Source of the DNA: Olavius algarvensis Delta 4 endosymbiont
GTDB lineage: Bacteria > Desulfobacterota > Desulfobacteria > Desulfobacterales > CAJINA01
Assembly: GCA_905176665.1 (NCBI GenBank)
Contig: CAJINA010000282.1
Span: 1-64,000 of the forward strand
DNA: 64,000 bases
Direction of reading: 5' to 3'
Shown here: positions 8,022 through 16,613 of the stretch, piece after piece
How the letters are laid out: every line of letters starts with the position of its first letter
How positions within the stretch are numbered: position 1 is the first letter of the stretch
Notes under the pieces: model-generated
Databases searched by the model: none
Told to the model about the DNA's origin: nothing
What the model saw: only the letters and a program-made list of their open reading frames with translations
Program-made: the position numbers and the translations under genes

Positions 8022-11000
8022 CCGTGTTGCTCCTGTCGCTCGCCCGCTGCCACAATTCCTTGACATACTCACACAGCAGCTTGGAGATGTCCAGCGCGAT
8101 CTGGGGATATTCTCGTACGATTTCAAGGAAGTCGCGCTTGTGGATCATCAACAGGCTGGTTTCCTGTGATGTGCGGGCCGAAAATAGCCGGACATCGTCA
8201 GTCAACAGGACAATCCCACCGATACTGTCGCCGGGTTTGAAAACTTCCGGCGGATCGGTCTCGTCCTTAAAAGCGGTGATCTCACCCGTGATCACCATGT
8301 ACATAGACTCGGCCGGGTCCCCCTCCTGAAACATGATATTCCCCGCCGGGTATACTACCTGTTCCGTAATCGAGGCAATCGCTGCCAGCTCGTTGACGGA
8401 CATATTTTTGAAAATATCGACATTCTTAAGGTGCAAGATCTTATCCGGTATCGGCATTTCCATCTCCATGTCGGTCTCCTTTACGGATCGTCCGGAACTG
8501 TCCGGGTTGCAGTGTCGATCGACTGCCTGGCGGATATGCGGGTTCTCGGCGGCCGCCAGGCTGGTGGTGGTTTCATGGGGCAAGACCGCCGGCCGGCAAT
8601 TTGCGGCCGCCGGTAATGCCATGACAACGGTAATCCAGTTGCCACTTTGAAATAGGTCGGTATAAAGGGCTGCGAGGTTTTTAGCGTAATCTGGTAATTT
8701 GAAACGTTTGCGTCCCAGGGCCACGACCCGGTGCCGGGGCAGGTCCTTCACCAGCGGCATGAAAAGCTTCAGCAGCGCCCGATTCGCGACATCTTCCAGA
8801 GCCTCCCGGGCGTTGGCCTGCTTGCGAGGATCATTTGAAAACAAATTCCTGAAGATTGTGCGCATGGTGCCGGAACGGTCCTGCAGAGCAACCACCCGAA
8901 GCAGATCTTCCAGGCGGCTGTGACCCTGCTCCTCCAGGTGGTCCGCCAACAAGGCCGCGTATCGATCCGCCTGCACCTGCCGCAACGCCTGGGCTTCAGC
9001 AAGGCGGCGATAACAGATCTCGATCTGGGTTTTGGCATAGCTGAAGGTGTCCAGGGCCTTGATATCCAGGGTGCTCAGTATTCTGAACAGGATGTCTCTC
9101 CCTTTTTTGCCTGGAACGTTCAGGGCTTCAATCAGCAGGGGTCCGTTTTGGTAGGGCGCCGACAGAATTTTTTCTTCGGCGATTCGGCGCGTGTGGTTTT
9201 CGGGGTCGCCCAGTAGGGCAACAACTTCTTGCAGGGCCCGGTCACCATCGATGCGCAGCGCTTCGATTGCCGCCCAGCGCACCGTCTGGTGTGAGTGCTG
9301 CAGATAAGGGGCGGCCATGTTGCCCTCGAGGCCGTTTTCCAGTTGGCCGTAGGACTTCAGGGCCTTGGCCAGCAGCGTTGGTTCGGTGCCGGGGTCCAGG
9401 ATGCTGTCCAAGACTTTCAGATAGGCGGCCTGGCCGCTTTCGCCGGCTCCGATCACGCCCGCCAGCAGCAGGTCCGGATCGCCTGAATCCAGCCAGATGT
9501 CGACCTGCTTACGGTACTCGGCGGACTTACTACCCAGGCAGCCGGCGGCTGCCAGCGCTTTTATTTCCGGGTGGACCGTGGTCTCCAGAATCGATTGGCA
9601 TAGGGCGGTTCCGGATGGTGTCCCCAGGCGCCTCACGGTTTGCAAGGCGGCCGCAGCTATCGCCCGATCATCTCCCCGGGCATATTTGGACAGGACCGTC
9701 ACCGCTTTGCCGCCGGCCCGGTTTGACAACAGGTCCAGCAGGCGGATGCGGGTGCGGTTGTCATGATTGCCAATAACCGCCAGAATAGCCTCATCCAGAT
9801 CGGGTACATCAAGGGAACGGAGAACCTGGGCGTACCAGAGCGCTCCCGGGCTGCGCTCGGCCAGAAAACTGTCGAGCAATCTCTTCTGTGATTCCCGGCC
9901 CTTGAACAGACGCTTGGCCACTTCGATTTCCAGGGCTTTAAGGTCCAAGACATTTTCAGCCATCAAGTCAGCCAGGATGCGGGCATAGTGACGTTTCAGG
10001 TAAAGCGTGGTTAAAAACCAGGCGATGACAAAGGGCAGCATTGCCAGGGAGAGATATTGGGGGTGGAAGAAGTGGCCGGCGGCCAAAATAATTCCGGAAC
10101 CGGCAAACAGGCCGATCCGTACGATCGTCCCCCGCAAAAATGGTCGCAGGGCCGCCCGATAAGAGACCGGGAAAACACCCATGAGAATATCCGTCACCGG
10201 TTTGTTCAGGGTCGTGCGAATAACCGTGGTAGACAGCCGGGCGTATATGGCACTGAACACATTGAACTGCGCAAGGAAGGCGATAAAAACCAGGGCATAG
10301 TTCAAGGGGTGGAACATCAAGGCAGCCGCCAGACCCCAACGGCTGTAAGCTTTGCTGACAAAGAGCAGCAACAGCAGACTGACCAAACTCATAAAGCTGC
10401 GGAAGTATCCAAAGAAGCTGACCAGGCCGTCTTCGGTGCCGAACTGGCTGTCGATAGCGAAGTTGAATTGGTAATTTAAAACCGGGATGATCACATTGGG
10501 GATCAGGGTTAACAGAATCAAGATCCAGACCAGGTCCGATTTTTTCATGAGCTTGCGGACATCCTGGAATTGATTCAGAATGGTTGGTTTTGATTCAGAT
10601 TTAACCGGTTTGTCTCTGGCAATCACAAGTGTCGGAAAGCGGGCTCCCATTTTGGCTACAACCAGCGCTGCCAGAACCATCAGGGCGCCATAGGCGAGGG
10701 TCAGGTTGTCCATGGAGAACAAACCGGCCAACACCGGGGTAACGGCACTACCCAGGACGGTACCGATGGCTCCCCCCGCGGCAATTAGAGGAAAGAGGCG
10801 TTTTGCCTGCCGGGTGTTGAAGAGATCGTTGGCCAGGTTCCAGAAAAGGAGCCCAACCAGGATCACATACTGGGCTTTCAAGATATAGAGTACCGGATAG
10901 AGCAGGTCGATCTCCAACGGGATGATAAATCGAAAGGCGGCGATTGAACCGGCGAAGAAAAAGAGAACGTATGTCAGCAGGCGCACCCCCGGTAGCCGCG

Positions 11001-11226
11001 CCAGGACGCCCCCCAGCAGGCCCATGAGGATGAAGGTAAGGATCGAATTCAGCATGTAGATGACGGGCAGGTGCTTGACACCGAAGCGTTTTAGAAAGGC
11101 GGTTTCGGCATAATTGTTCAGGATGACGGTAGCTGCGCTGAGCAGCAACAGCAATAGCACGGTCCACCCGAAAACGGCGGTTTCTTCATCGTGGATGGAT
11201 AGCCATTTTTTGAGGAAATGGGGCAT
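7969..11226 (-). CDS. NTT-type (ATP/ADP translocase-like) transporter with HEAT repeats and a cNMP-binding domain
   Basis: A 1085-residue three-part protein. Residues ~1-430 are about twelve membrane segments resembling Npt1/Npt2 nucleotide transporters or an MFS fold (FLKRFGVKHLPVIYMLNS, LNKPVTDILMGVFPVSYR). Residues ~430-870 are helical HEAT-like repeats (VRWAAIEALRIDGDRAL and similar). Residues ~930-1060 are a cyclic-nucleotide-binding beta-roll (VVYPAGNIMFQEGDPAESMY). The usual FGE...RxA phosphate-binding cassette is altered to IGGIVLL...RLFSA, so cyclic-nucleotide binding is uncertain. It could be a regulated exchanger or a scaffold. The gene lies between a Liv-type binding protein and gshB with tight spacing, implying one transcript. 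The substrate is unknown. Confidence 0.8.
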   Translation of the reverse strand: MPHFLKKWLSIHDEETAVFGWTVLLLLLLSAATVILNNYAETAFLKRFGVKHLPVIYMLNSILTFILMGLLGGVLARLPGVRLLTYVLFFFAGSIAAFRFIIPLEIDLLYPVLYILKAQYVILVGLLFWNLANDLFNTRQAKRLFPLIAAGGAIGTVLGSAVTPVLAGLFSMDNLTLAYGALMVLAALVVAKMGARFPTLVIARDKPVKSESKPTILNQFQDVRKLMKKSDLVWILILLTLIPNVIIPVLNYQFNFAIDSQFGTEDGLVSFFGYFRSFMSLVSLLLLLFVSKAYSRWGLAAALMFHPLNYALVFIAFLAQFNVFSAIYARLSTTVIRTTLNKPVTDILMGVFPVSYRAALRPFLRGTIVRIGLFAGSGIILAAGHFFHPQYLSLAMLPFVIAWFLTTLYLKRHYARILADLMAENVLDLKALEIEVAKRLFKGRESQKRLLDSFLAERSPGALWYAQVLRSLDVPDLDEAILAVIGNHDNRTRIRLLDLLSNRAGGKAVTVLSKYARGDDRAIAAAALQTVRRLGTPSGTALCQSILETTVHPEIKALAAAGCLGSKSAEYRKQVDIWLDSGDPDLLLAGVIGAGESGQAAYLKVLDSILDPGTEPTLLAKALKSYGQLENGLEGNMAAPYLQHSHQTVRWAAIEALRIDGDRALQEVVALLGDPENHTRRIAEEKILSAPYQNGPLLIEALNVPGKKGRDILFRILSTLDIKALDTFSYAKTQIEICYRRLAEAQALRQVQADRYAALLADHLEEQGHSRLEDLLRVVALQDRSGTMRTIFRNLFSNDPRKQANAREALEDVANRALLKLFMPLVKDLPRHRVVALGRKRFKLPDYAKNLAALYTDLFQSGNWITVVMALPAAANCRPAVLPHETTTSLAAAENPHIRQAVDRHCNPDSSGRSVKETDMEMEMPIPDKILHLKNVDIFKNMSVNELAAIASITEQVVYPAGNIMFQEGDPAESMYMVITGEITAFKDETDPPEVFKPGDSIGGIVLLTDDVRLFSARTSQETSLLMIHKRDFLEIVREYPQIALDISKLLCEYVKELWQRASDRSNTDGNSIFNGPVGIDRSDQ

Positions 11227-11246
11227 ATCGTTTCCAAGGCAACGGG

Positions 11247-12494
11247 CTAACGTGTGGGACAGCCGGTGGCGTTGACAGGGCGGGTGATGGCGTTACCCTG
11301 AAACCGTTTAAGGGGTTTCAGTATTCGCATGGCATGGGCCGGATCGGCATATGTTTGGCCCCACCATAGATCGGCGACTGCTTGATGATCGGCGGCCCGG
11401 AACGTGGTGCGGCCGCCGGGTAATTCGAGGGTCAGGTTTGCCAGGGCAGCGGCGACAGCCTCTTTTTCCGTGGTGCCGGCCTTATCGGCAGCCGCCTTGA
11501 AAGCATATACGGCCGCATATGCGCCATGGGCCAGGTGGGATGGGAACGTGTGATAACGCGCCTGATAATTGGTGACAAACTGTCTGTTCCGATCCGATTC
11601 TTGGGCCAAAAACCAGTAAGGGGCCGTCACCCAGAGGCCGGTCGGCATTTTGTCACCGAGAATCATCAGGTTGTCCAGGGCCGCGCCCATGGTAAACAGG
11701 AACCTGCGGTCAGACGCAAACAGCCCCCGGGCATCAGCCTGTTTAATAAAGCGTCGCAAATAACCGCCCCACAAGGTAACCAGGACGCCGTCGGATTCCG
11801 TGCGCTCAAGTTTATCCAGGTAGGGGGTGAAATCTTTCTGGCGCGATGGGATGAAAACATTTTTTGGGTCAGCAAGCGTATTCATGCCAGGGGCCAGATC
11901 CTGGATTAATGTTTTGAAATAGTCCCAGGACTCATAGCTGTAAGTGTGCTTTTTACCGACCGTAGACCAGGACTCCGCTTCTGAGTCAGCGGCCAGCAGC
12001 GCGGCGGATTTGATGACCTGGGTCAGGTTCAGACTTACCCTGAAAACATACCGGTTGCACTGGGCGCCCGTGACCTTTGGGGTCGCTGCGTTGGTAATGA
12101 TCAAGGGCGTTTTAAGGTCGTTGGCCACCGCTGCCACCCGTTGGGCCACCTTGCTGGAATCGATCCCTATGAGAGCGTCCACCTGTTTTTCCCGGACCAG
12201 GGTCTGCATCGTCCGAATGGCTACATTCGGCCGGCTGCGCGAGTTTTCAAACCAGGTGAGTACCAGGCGTCCGTCAATGCCTCCGGCGCGATTGATTTCA
12301 TCGACCGCCAGCAGGGCCCCCTGGCGAGCATTTTCACCATAGGCGGCAAAAGCCCCCGACAGGATATAGACAAAGCCCAGGCGCACAGGCTGCCGCGCAT
12401 GTGCCGTAGAGACCCCGCAGCATAAGATCAACAGGGCAACTATGAGATGTAGCCGGGGACTGTCCTTCATGATTGTATTTGACACGATCTGCAT
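11247..12494 (-). CDS. Branched-chain amino-acid (LivJ-type) periplasmic binding protein
   Basis: A type-I periplasmic binding protein of ~415 residues. A signal peptide (hydrophobic LIVALLILCCGVS, cleavage near AHA-R) precedes VRLGFVYILSGAFAAYGEN, the typical LivJ first strand and helix, and a two-lobed domain through ~400. The family binds amino acids or small amides. No Liv permease or ATPase genes are in the window, so it is an orphan; it may act as a sensor or serve a distant transporter. The start is uncertain: ATG at 12536, 12494 (weak AGG upstream, used here) or 12470 are all possible. It is the first gene of the minus-strand operon diverging from the acetyltransferase gene. Confidence 0.8.
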   Translation of the reverse strand: MQIVSNTIMKDSPRLHLIVALLILCCGVSTAHARQPVRLGFVYILSGAFAAYGENARQGALLAVDEINRAGGIDGRLVLTWFENSRSRPNVAIRTMQTLVREKQVDALIGIDSSKVAQRVAAVANDLKTPLIITNAATPKVTGAQCNRYVFRVSLNLTQVIKSAALLAADSEAESWSTVGKKHTYSYESWDYFKTLIQDLAPGMNTLADPKNVFIPSRQKDFTPYLDKLERTESDGVLVTLWGGYLRRFIKQADARGLFASDRRFLFTMGAALDNLMILGDKMPTGLWVTAPYWFLAQESDRNRQFVTNYQARYHTFPSHLAHGAYAAVYAFKAAADKAGTTEKEAVAAALANLTLELPGGRTTFRAADHQAVADLWWGQTYADPAHAMRILKPLKRFQGNAITRPVNATGCPTR

Positions 12495-12508
12495 AATTTG
12501 CCTATACC
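12479..12508 (+). promoter_or_regulatory. Sigma-70-like promoter for the plus-strand GNAT/ATP-grasp/PP-loop operon
   Basis: TTGACA at 12479-12484, an 18-base spacer, then TATACC at 12503-12508. This sits ~40 bases before the ATG at 12548 in the AT-rich divergent intergenic region. It overlaps the 5' end of the minus-strand binding-protein gene if that gene's longer starts are used. Predicted by eye only. Confidence 0.5.
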
Positions 12509-12547
12509 CAATAACCCAAAAACGATATATTTTCAAATGAATAGATT

Positions 12548-14545
12548 ATGAGCGGACCCACAGCGGCACATATCCTGACAGTCCATCCGCCGGTGGCCTC
12601 GCCGGCGCTGGCACCCCTGCCGGCAGTCGATCACCCAGCTGTGGCCGTACCGCGAATGCCGTCCCTGGAGCCGTACGATGCCAATCTAGATTTTTATGCC
12701 GAGTTTCTCCTGACACCGGAACACCTGCAAAAGGCGTTGACCTGCATTGCTGCCAGAAAGACCCGCGGTGATTATCGCCAGGCCGGATCGGCTACCGGGC
12801 ACCGGCTCATGGACCTCAGCACAAATCGCTCGCACTGGCAAGCACGAATTGCGGCTGTCGACCAAATTCTGGCGATCTGCCGGGACAAGCGGTTATATGA
12901 TCCGCCCGATGGTGTGAAGGCCCTCGCAGACTTGCGGGAGCCGCTACACCTGGCCTCACTGGCGTATTACCCGACGCAAATAGGGTGGGGTACCTTTGAC
13001 CACCCCCAATGCAATGATCCGGATTGGCTGGTGTCGTTTCCCCAGGATACGAATTCAAATCCCTTTACGGCGTTTTGTGAAACCCGCTTTACTTCGAAAC
13101 TCGGGCAGTCCGGCGGACACATACTACTGCTGTGGGTCGCTACCCGCGATCAACTGCCGGCGGCTGCCACGATGGCGGCTTATGCTAAAAAGATGCGTCC
13201 TGCTCTGCCGGTTGCGGCAGTGGGGGAGGCCGATCTGGTCGCATACCTCCGGGAATTTACCGATACCCGGATATCTGCCCCCGATGACGGACTGGCGGAT
13301 CGATTGGCGCAGCTGGCACTAGCGGCGGAGGGCAGCTCCTTCCTCCAGATGGAAACGGGCCCTGCCCGTGAGAGCTCGGAAATCTACCTGACGCCCACCA
13401 GGATAGCAGCGCTCGATTTAAGGCCGGGCCATTTCCCCACCGGCCGGCCGGCCGGCAGCGCCAATGGAATCGACGCCTGCCGTGAGGTGGCCAGCGGCCG
13501 GGGTGCCATTATCAGGGTGGCGGGCGATTTCGCCAAATATTTTGACAATTGCGCTTGCCCTGCTTCCAGCGAGGATGGGGCCTGTGCTTTGGGAATCCGT
13601 ACTGAACTGCACGAGGCCTGCCAGGACATAGATGGCCACGACCTTTACCGGGCCGGGGTAAAGCTTGTGATCTGGCAGGCGCCGCAAGGTTCCGCAGCGG
13701 CCTTGAAAGCCATATTCTGGCAATTTTCCCGGGCCGGCATCTGGAACCACCTGGTGCTGCCCGCCCATGCGTCGAATCCGCTGGCCGACACCTTGGGATC
13801 GTTTGCAGCCGCCAATCCAAATATCGTGCACTCATGGGAAATGGCCCCGTTTATCGGCGCGGCCAGCCGGAATGATGCCGGGACTCAGGACCCCGAGGTC
13901 TACCAACGGGTGCAGAAACTGCCTGGCCGGTCACTCTGGCAATGCCTGTACGATCCTGTCCACCTGCTGCTCTACCTGCAAAAACACGGGAGGGAGAAAG
14001 TGATGCGGTGGCGGGTCACGGATGACAGCCGGGAGGTGTACACCCTGGGCAGCCAGCTGGCCTACCATTACCGGGAACCCGCCCGGCTGCCGGCCGGGTA
14101 CCTGGACGAAATATGCGATATGGTGGCCGACGGCGGTTCGGTAAACATGGAACGGGTGCGATCCAACCTCGCCAGGGCCTTTCTGATTGCCTATGCCGTC
14201 GAGGATGGCGTGATCGTGGGCAATTCCTCTTTAAAAAATCCCCGCCCAGAATACATAGAAACCGTGAACCGGCAATCCGGCCTTGATTTGACCCACTACG
14301 TGGAAAGGGGGTATACCTCGGTCAGGCCGGAATATCGCGGAATGGGCATCGGCGCCCGACTGCTCGGCGGACTTACCAAAAGAGCCGTCCAGCGCAGGGT
14401 ATTTTCAGTTATCAGCGAAGATAACGAAGCGGCCCGGAAAATGGCCCTTCGTAACCGGACCCGCCAGGTAGCGGAATATTACAGCCCGCGCCTGGAAAAA
14501 CATGTGGGGATCTGGATACCGGAAAGTATGCTTGATGAGACCTAG
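12548..14545 (+). CDS. Degenerate B12-binding/radical-SAM-like region fused to a GNAT acetyltransferase
   Basis: A 665-residue protein. Residues ~130-230 align by eye with cobalamin-binding domains of B12 radical SAM enzymes (NPFTAFCETRF, then LPAAATMAAYAKKMRPALPV). Residues ~330-450 resemble the later part of a radical SAM barrel (FWQFSRAGIWNHLVLPAH), but no CX3CX2C or CX4CX2C cluster is visible, so the enzyme would be catalytically dead. Residues ~490-655 form a GNAT domain with the acetyl-CoA loop VRPEYRGMGIGARLL. The N-terminal ~45 residues are Pro/Ala-rich. It is the first gene of a three-gene operon with a RimK-like ligase (20 bases downstream) and a PP-loop protein. A role in building or modifying a small molecule or peptide is inference. 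Confidence 0.7.
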   Translation: MSGPTAAHILTVHPPVASPALAPLPAVDHPAVAVPRMPSLEPYDANLDFYAEFLLTPEHLQKALTCIAARKTRGDYRQAGSATGHRLMDLSTNRSHWQARIAAVDQILAICRDKRLYDPPDGVKALADLREPLHLASLAYYPTQIGWGTFDHPQCNDPDWLVSFPQDTNSNPFTAFCETRFTSKLGQSGGHILLLWVATRDQLPAAATMAAYAKKMRPALPVAAVGEADLVAYLREFTDTRISAPDDGLADRLAQLALAAEGSSFLQMETGPARESSEIYLTPTRIAALDLRPGHFPTGRPAGSANGIDACREVASGRGAIIRVAGDFAKYFDNCACPASSEDGACALGIRTELHEACQDIDGHDLYRAGVKLVIWQAPQGSAAALKAIFWQFSRAGIWNHLVLPAHASNPLADTLGSFAAANPNIVHSWEMAPFIGAASRNDAGTQDPEVYQRVQKLPGRSLWQCLYDPVHLLLYLQKHGREKVMRWRVTDDSREVYTLGSQLAYHYREPARLPAGYLDEICDMVADGGSVNMERVRSNLARAFLIAYAVEDGVIVGNSSLKNPRPEYIETVNRQSGLDLTHYVERGYTSVRPEYRGMGIGARLLGGLTKRAVQRRVFSVISEDNEAARKMALRNRTRQVAEYYSPRLEKHVGIWIPESMLDET

Positions 14546-14565
14546 CGAAGAGGCGGACTAAGCGT

Positions 14566-15453
14566 ATGCACATAGGCATCATAACCGCCAGGGACGAGAC
14601 CTTTCACCCCACCCGGCGCTTGATAGAAGCAGCTGGGGACAAAGGCCACCATGTGACGTTGATTCACCCCTACCGGCTGTGGCCGGTGATCGCGGAGAAC
14701 GCGCTGCAGACCGCGGCCACTGCCCGCTATGAGCCTTTTGATGTGATCCTGCCGCGGCAGGGCGCCGAGATCGGGACTTCCAGCCGGGTGTTGATCAAAC
14801 ATTTACAGTTGATGGACATCCCCTTGGTAAATGACCTGGAAGCCATCCGCTTGACCAGCAACCAGTTCTTAACTTTGCAGGCCCTGGCCAGCACTGGTGT
14901 ATCCGTCCCGGATACGCTGTTTATCAATGCACCGACCGGCCTGGACGAGATGGCGGGTTGTTTGCACAACTACCCGGTGGTGGTCAAGCAGATCGACGGT
15001 CGCCAGGGATCCGGCGTCGCCCTGGCCCAAACCCGGGCCGAGCTGGATCATCTTGTCGACGCGCGCCTGGATAAAACCCGGGGCCTGCTGCTGCAGCAAT
15101 ATATAGCACCCGCCGGCCGCCAGGATATCCGGGCCCTGGTGATCGGCGGCAAGATTGCCGGGGCGATGCGCTTAATTCCACCGCCGGGAGAGTTCAGGGC
15201 CAATTTTCACCTGGGTGCAAGCAGCCGGGACCATGATCTTACGGATGCGGCCGCCCGGGTTGCTTTGACGGCGGCTGACGCAGTGGGGCTTGATATCGCC
15301 GGGGTGGATCTGATCATCGACGCCCAAAAGCGAGTTTTCGTCATCGAGGTGAACTATTCACCGGGGTTCAGAGGGCTGGAAGCGGCCACCGGCCTGGACA
15401 TCGCCGGCCTGATAATTGACTATGCGGCCGGCATCGCCAGGCGTAACCGCTAG
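14566..15453 (+). CDS. RimK/LysX-like ATP-grasp ligase
   Basis: A 295-residue ATP-grasp ligase of the family that joins an amino acid to a carboxylate on a peptide, protein or coenzyme. ATP-binding strands include VVVKQIDGRQGSGVALAQ. The loop RQDIRALVIGGKIAGAMRL with PPPGEFRANFHLGAS is characteristic of RimK/LysX. The C-terminal metal-site stretch is FVIEVNYSPGFRGLEAATG. Spacing of 20-23 bases to both neighbours indicates co-transcription with the GNAT fusion and the PP-loop ATPase. The substrate cannot be read from sequence; RimK, LysX, MptN and CofF all share this signature. Confidence 0.85.
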   Translation: MHIGIITARDETFHPTRRLIEAAGDKGHHVTLIHPYRLWPVIAENALQTAATARYEPFDVILPRQGAEIGTSSRVLIKHLQLMDIPLVNDLEAIRLTSNQFLTLQALASTGVSVPDTLFINAPTGLDEMAGCLHNYPVVVKQIDGRQGSGVALAQTRAELDHLVDARLDKTRGLLLQQYIAPAGRQDIRALVIGGKIAGAMRLIPPPGEFRANFHLGASSRDHDLTDAAARVALTAADAVGLDIAGVDLIIDAQKRVFVIEVNYSPGFRGLEAATGLDIAGLIIDYAAGIARRNR

Positions 15454-15476
15454 GGATTGGAACAGGAGTTGGCATC

Positions 15477-16613
15477 ATGATCGTGTCTGACCTGAGAACT
15501 GTAGAAGATGATACGCACACGCGGATTGAAGCAACCGTCATTTGGGAGATCGCAGACCGGCCGAAAAAAAAGGTCTATATCGAAACAGAAAACGCTTTTG
15601 CCGCAGACATTGCCACCCACCCCCATGCCTTTTTGGTCGGTTGTTTTATTCCCGCAATGCATCTTGGCGAGCAGCGGCTGGTCATAGAGGGAGATATCTG
15701 CCCGGTCCTGCTTGAAGGGCTGCGAACCGCCATGGCACTATTGTCCCACTGGTCCGGCACAAGCCTGAAGCCGCTTTCCATAGAGGCCGGCACCCTGGCA
15801 AAAGCGCGCCATTCGAAGAACTCGCGCCGGGCGGCCCTTTTCATGTCCGGGGGCATCGATTCGCTAGCGGCTCTCAAAATCAACCGGGAACGCTATCCTG
15901 AGACCCATCCCGGGTATATAAAGGACTGTCTGCTGGTACATGGGTTTGACATCGGCGGAGTCGTTGAGCGGGGCATGAAATACCATGTTTTTGAGCGTGC
16001 CAAGCAGGCCATGGCCCAGATTGCCGCAGATACCCAGGTCGCTTTGATCCCGGTGTATACGAATATTCGGCATCTGTGCGATGATCGGGACCTATGGCTG
16101 ACCCGTTTTTTCGGGGCAGTTTTGGCAGCCGTGGCCCATGCCTTTGACCACAGGATCAATCTGGCTTATATCGGGTCGTCTTACGATTTACCCAATCTGG
16201 CCCCGTGTGGTTCGCACCCCCTACTGGATCCGGAATATTCCAGCCACGACCTCAAGATCCGGCACCGTGATCTCGAAGTGTCGCGCATTGAAAAGATTCG
16301 GTCGATTGCGGACTGGGAAGTCGGCCTGAACAATATGCGGGCATGCCTGGCCAATGTAAAAGACAGGCTGAATTGCGGGAAGTGCGAGAAGTGCGTCCGG
16401 ACCATGCTGGGCCTGGAGGCAGTCGGCGTCCTGAAGAAGATGACGTCTTTTGAAGAAGAGCACGTTACTCCGGATCTGCTGGACGCCTTCAGCATTACAA
16501 TTCGGCATCGCGAACATTTCTATCAGGAGCTGCTGGAGCCCCTGCAGTTGTGCGGCCGGCTGGATCTGGTTGCGAAAATCGAAGAAAAGCTGGATAGAAG
16601 CCATCTCAAATAA
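15477..16613 (+). CDS. PP-loop ATP pyrophosphatase with a Cys cluster (QueC/TilS-superfamily fold)
   Basis: A 378-residue protein. The PP-loop LFMSGGIDSLAAL at ~120-133 marks the N-type ATP pyrophosphatase superfamily, which activates carbonyls or carboxylates by adenylation. A C-terminal LNCGKCEKCVRTMLGLE at ~300-315 gives CX2CX2C, as in zinc- or thiol-dependent members. The N-terminal ~110 residues are a separate beta-rich domain I do not recognise. It is the third gene of the operon after the RimK-like ligase. Its last codons and TAA stop are formed by the terminal inverted repeat of the dispersed element at 16597-16738, so the native C-terminus may have been altered by insertion. Confidence 0.75.
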   Translation: MIVSDLRTVEDDTHTRIEATVIWEIADRPKKKVYIETENAFAADIATHPHAFLVGCFIPAMHLGEQRLVIEGDICPVLLEGLRTAMALLSHWSGTSLKPLSIEAGTLAKARHSKNSRRAALFMSGGIDSLAALKINRERYPETHPGYIKDCLLVHGFDIGGVVERGMKYHVFERAKQAMAQIAADTQVALIPVYTNIRHLCDDRDLWLTRFFGAVLAAVAHAFDHRINLAYIGSSYDLPNLAPCGSHPLLDPEYSSHDLKIRHRDLEVSRIEKIRSIADWEVGLNNMRACLANVKDRLNCGKCEKCVRTMLGLEAVGVLKKMTSFEEEHVTPDLLDAFSITIRHREHFYQELLEPLQLCGRLDLVAKIEEKLDRSHLK

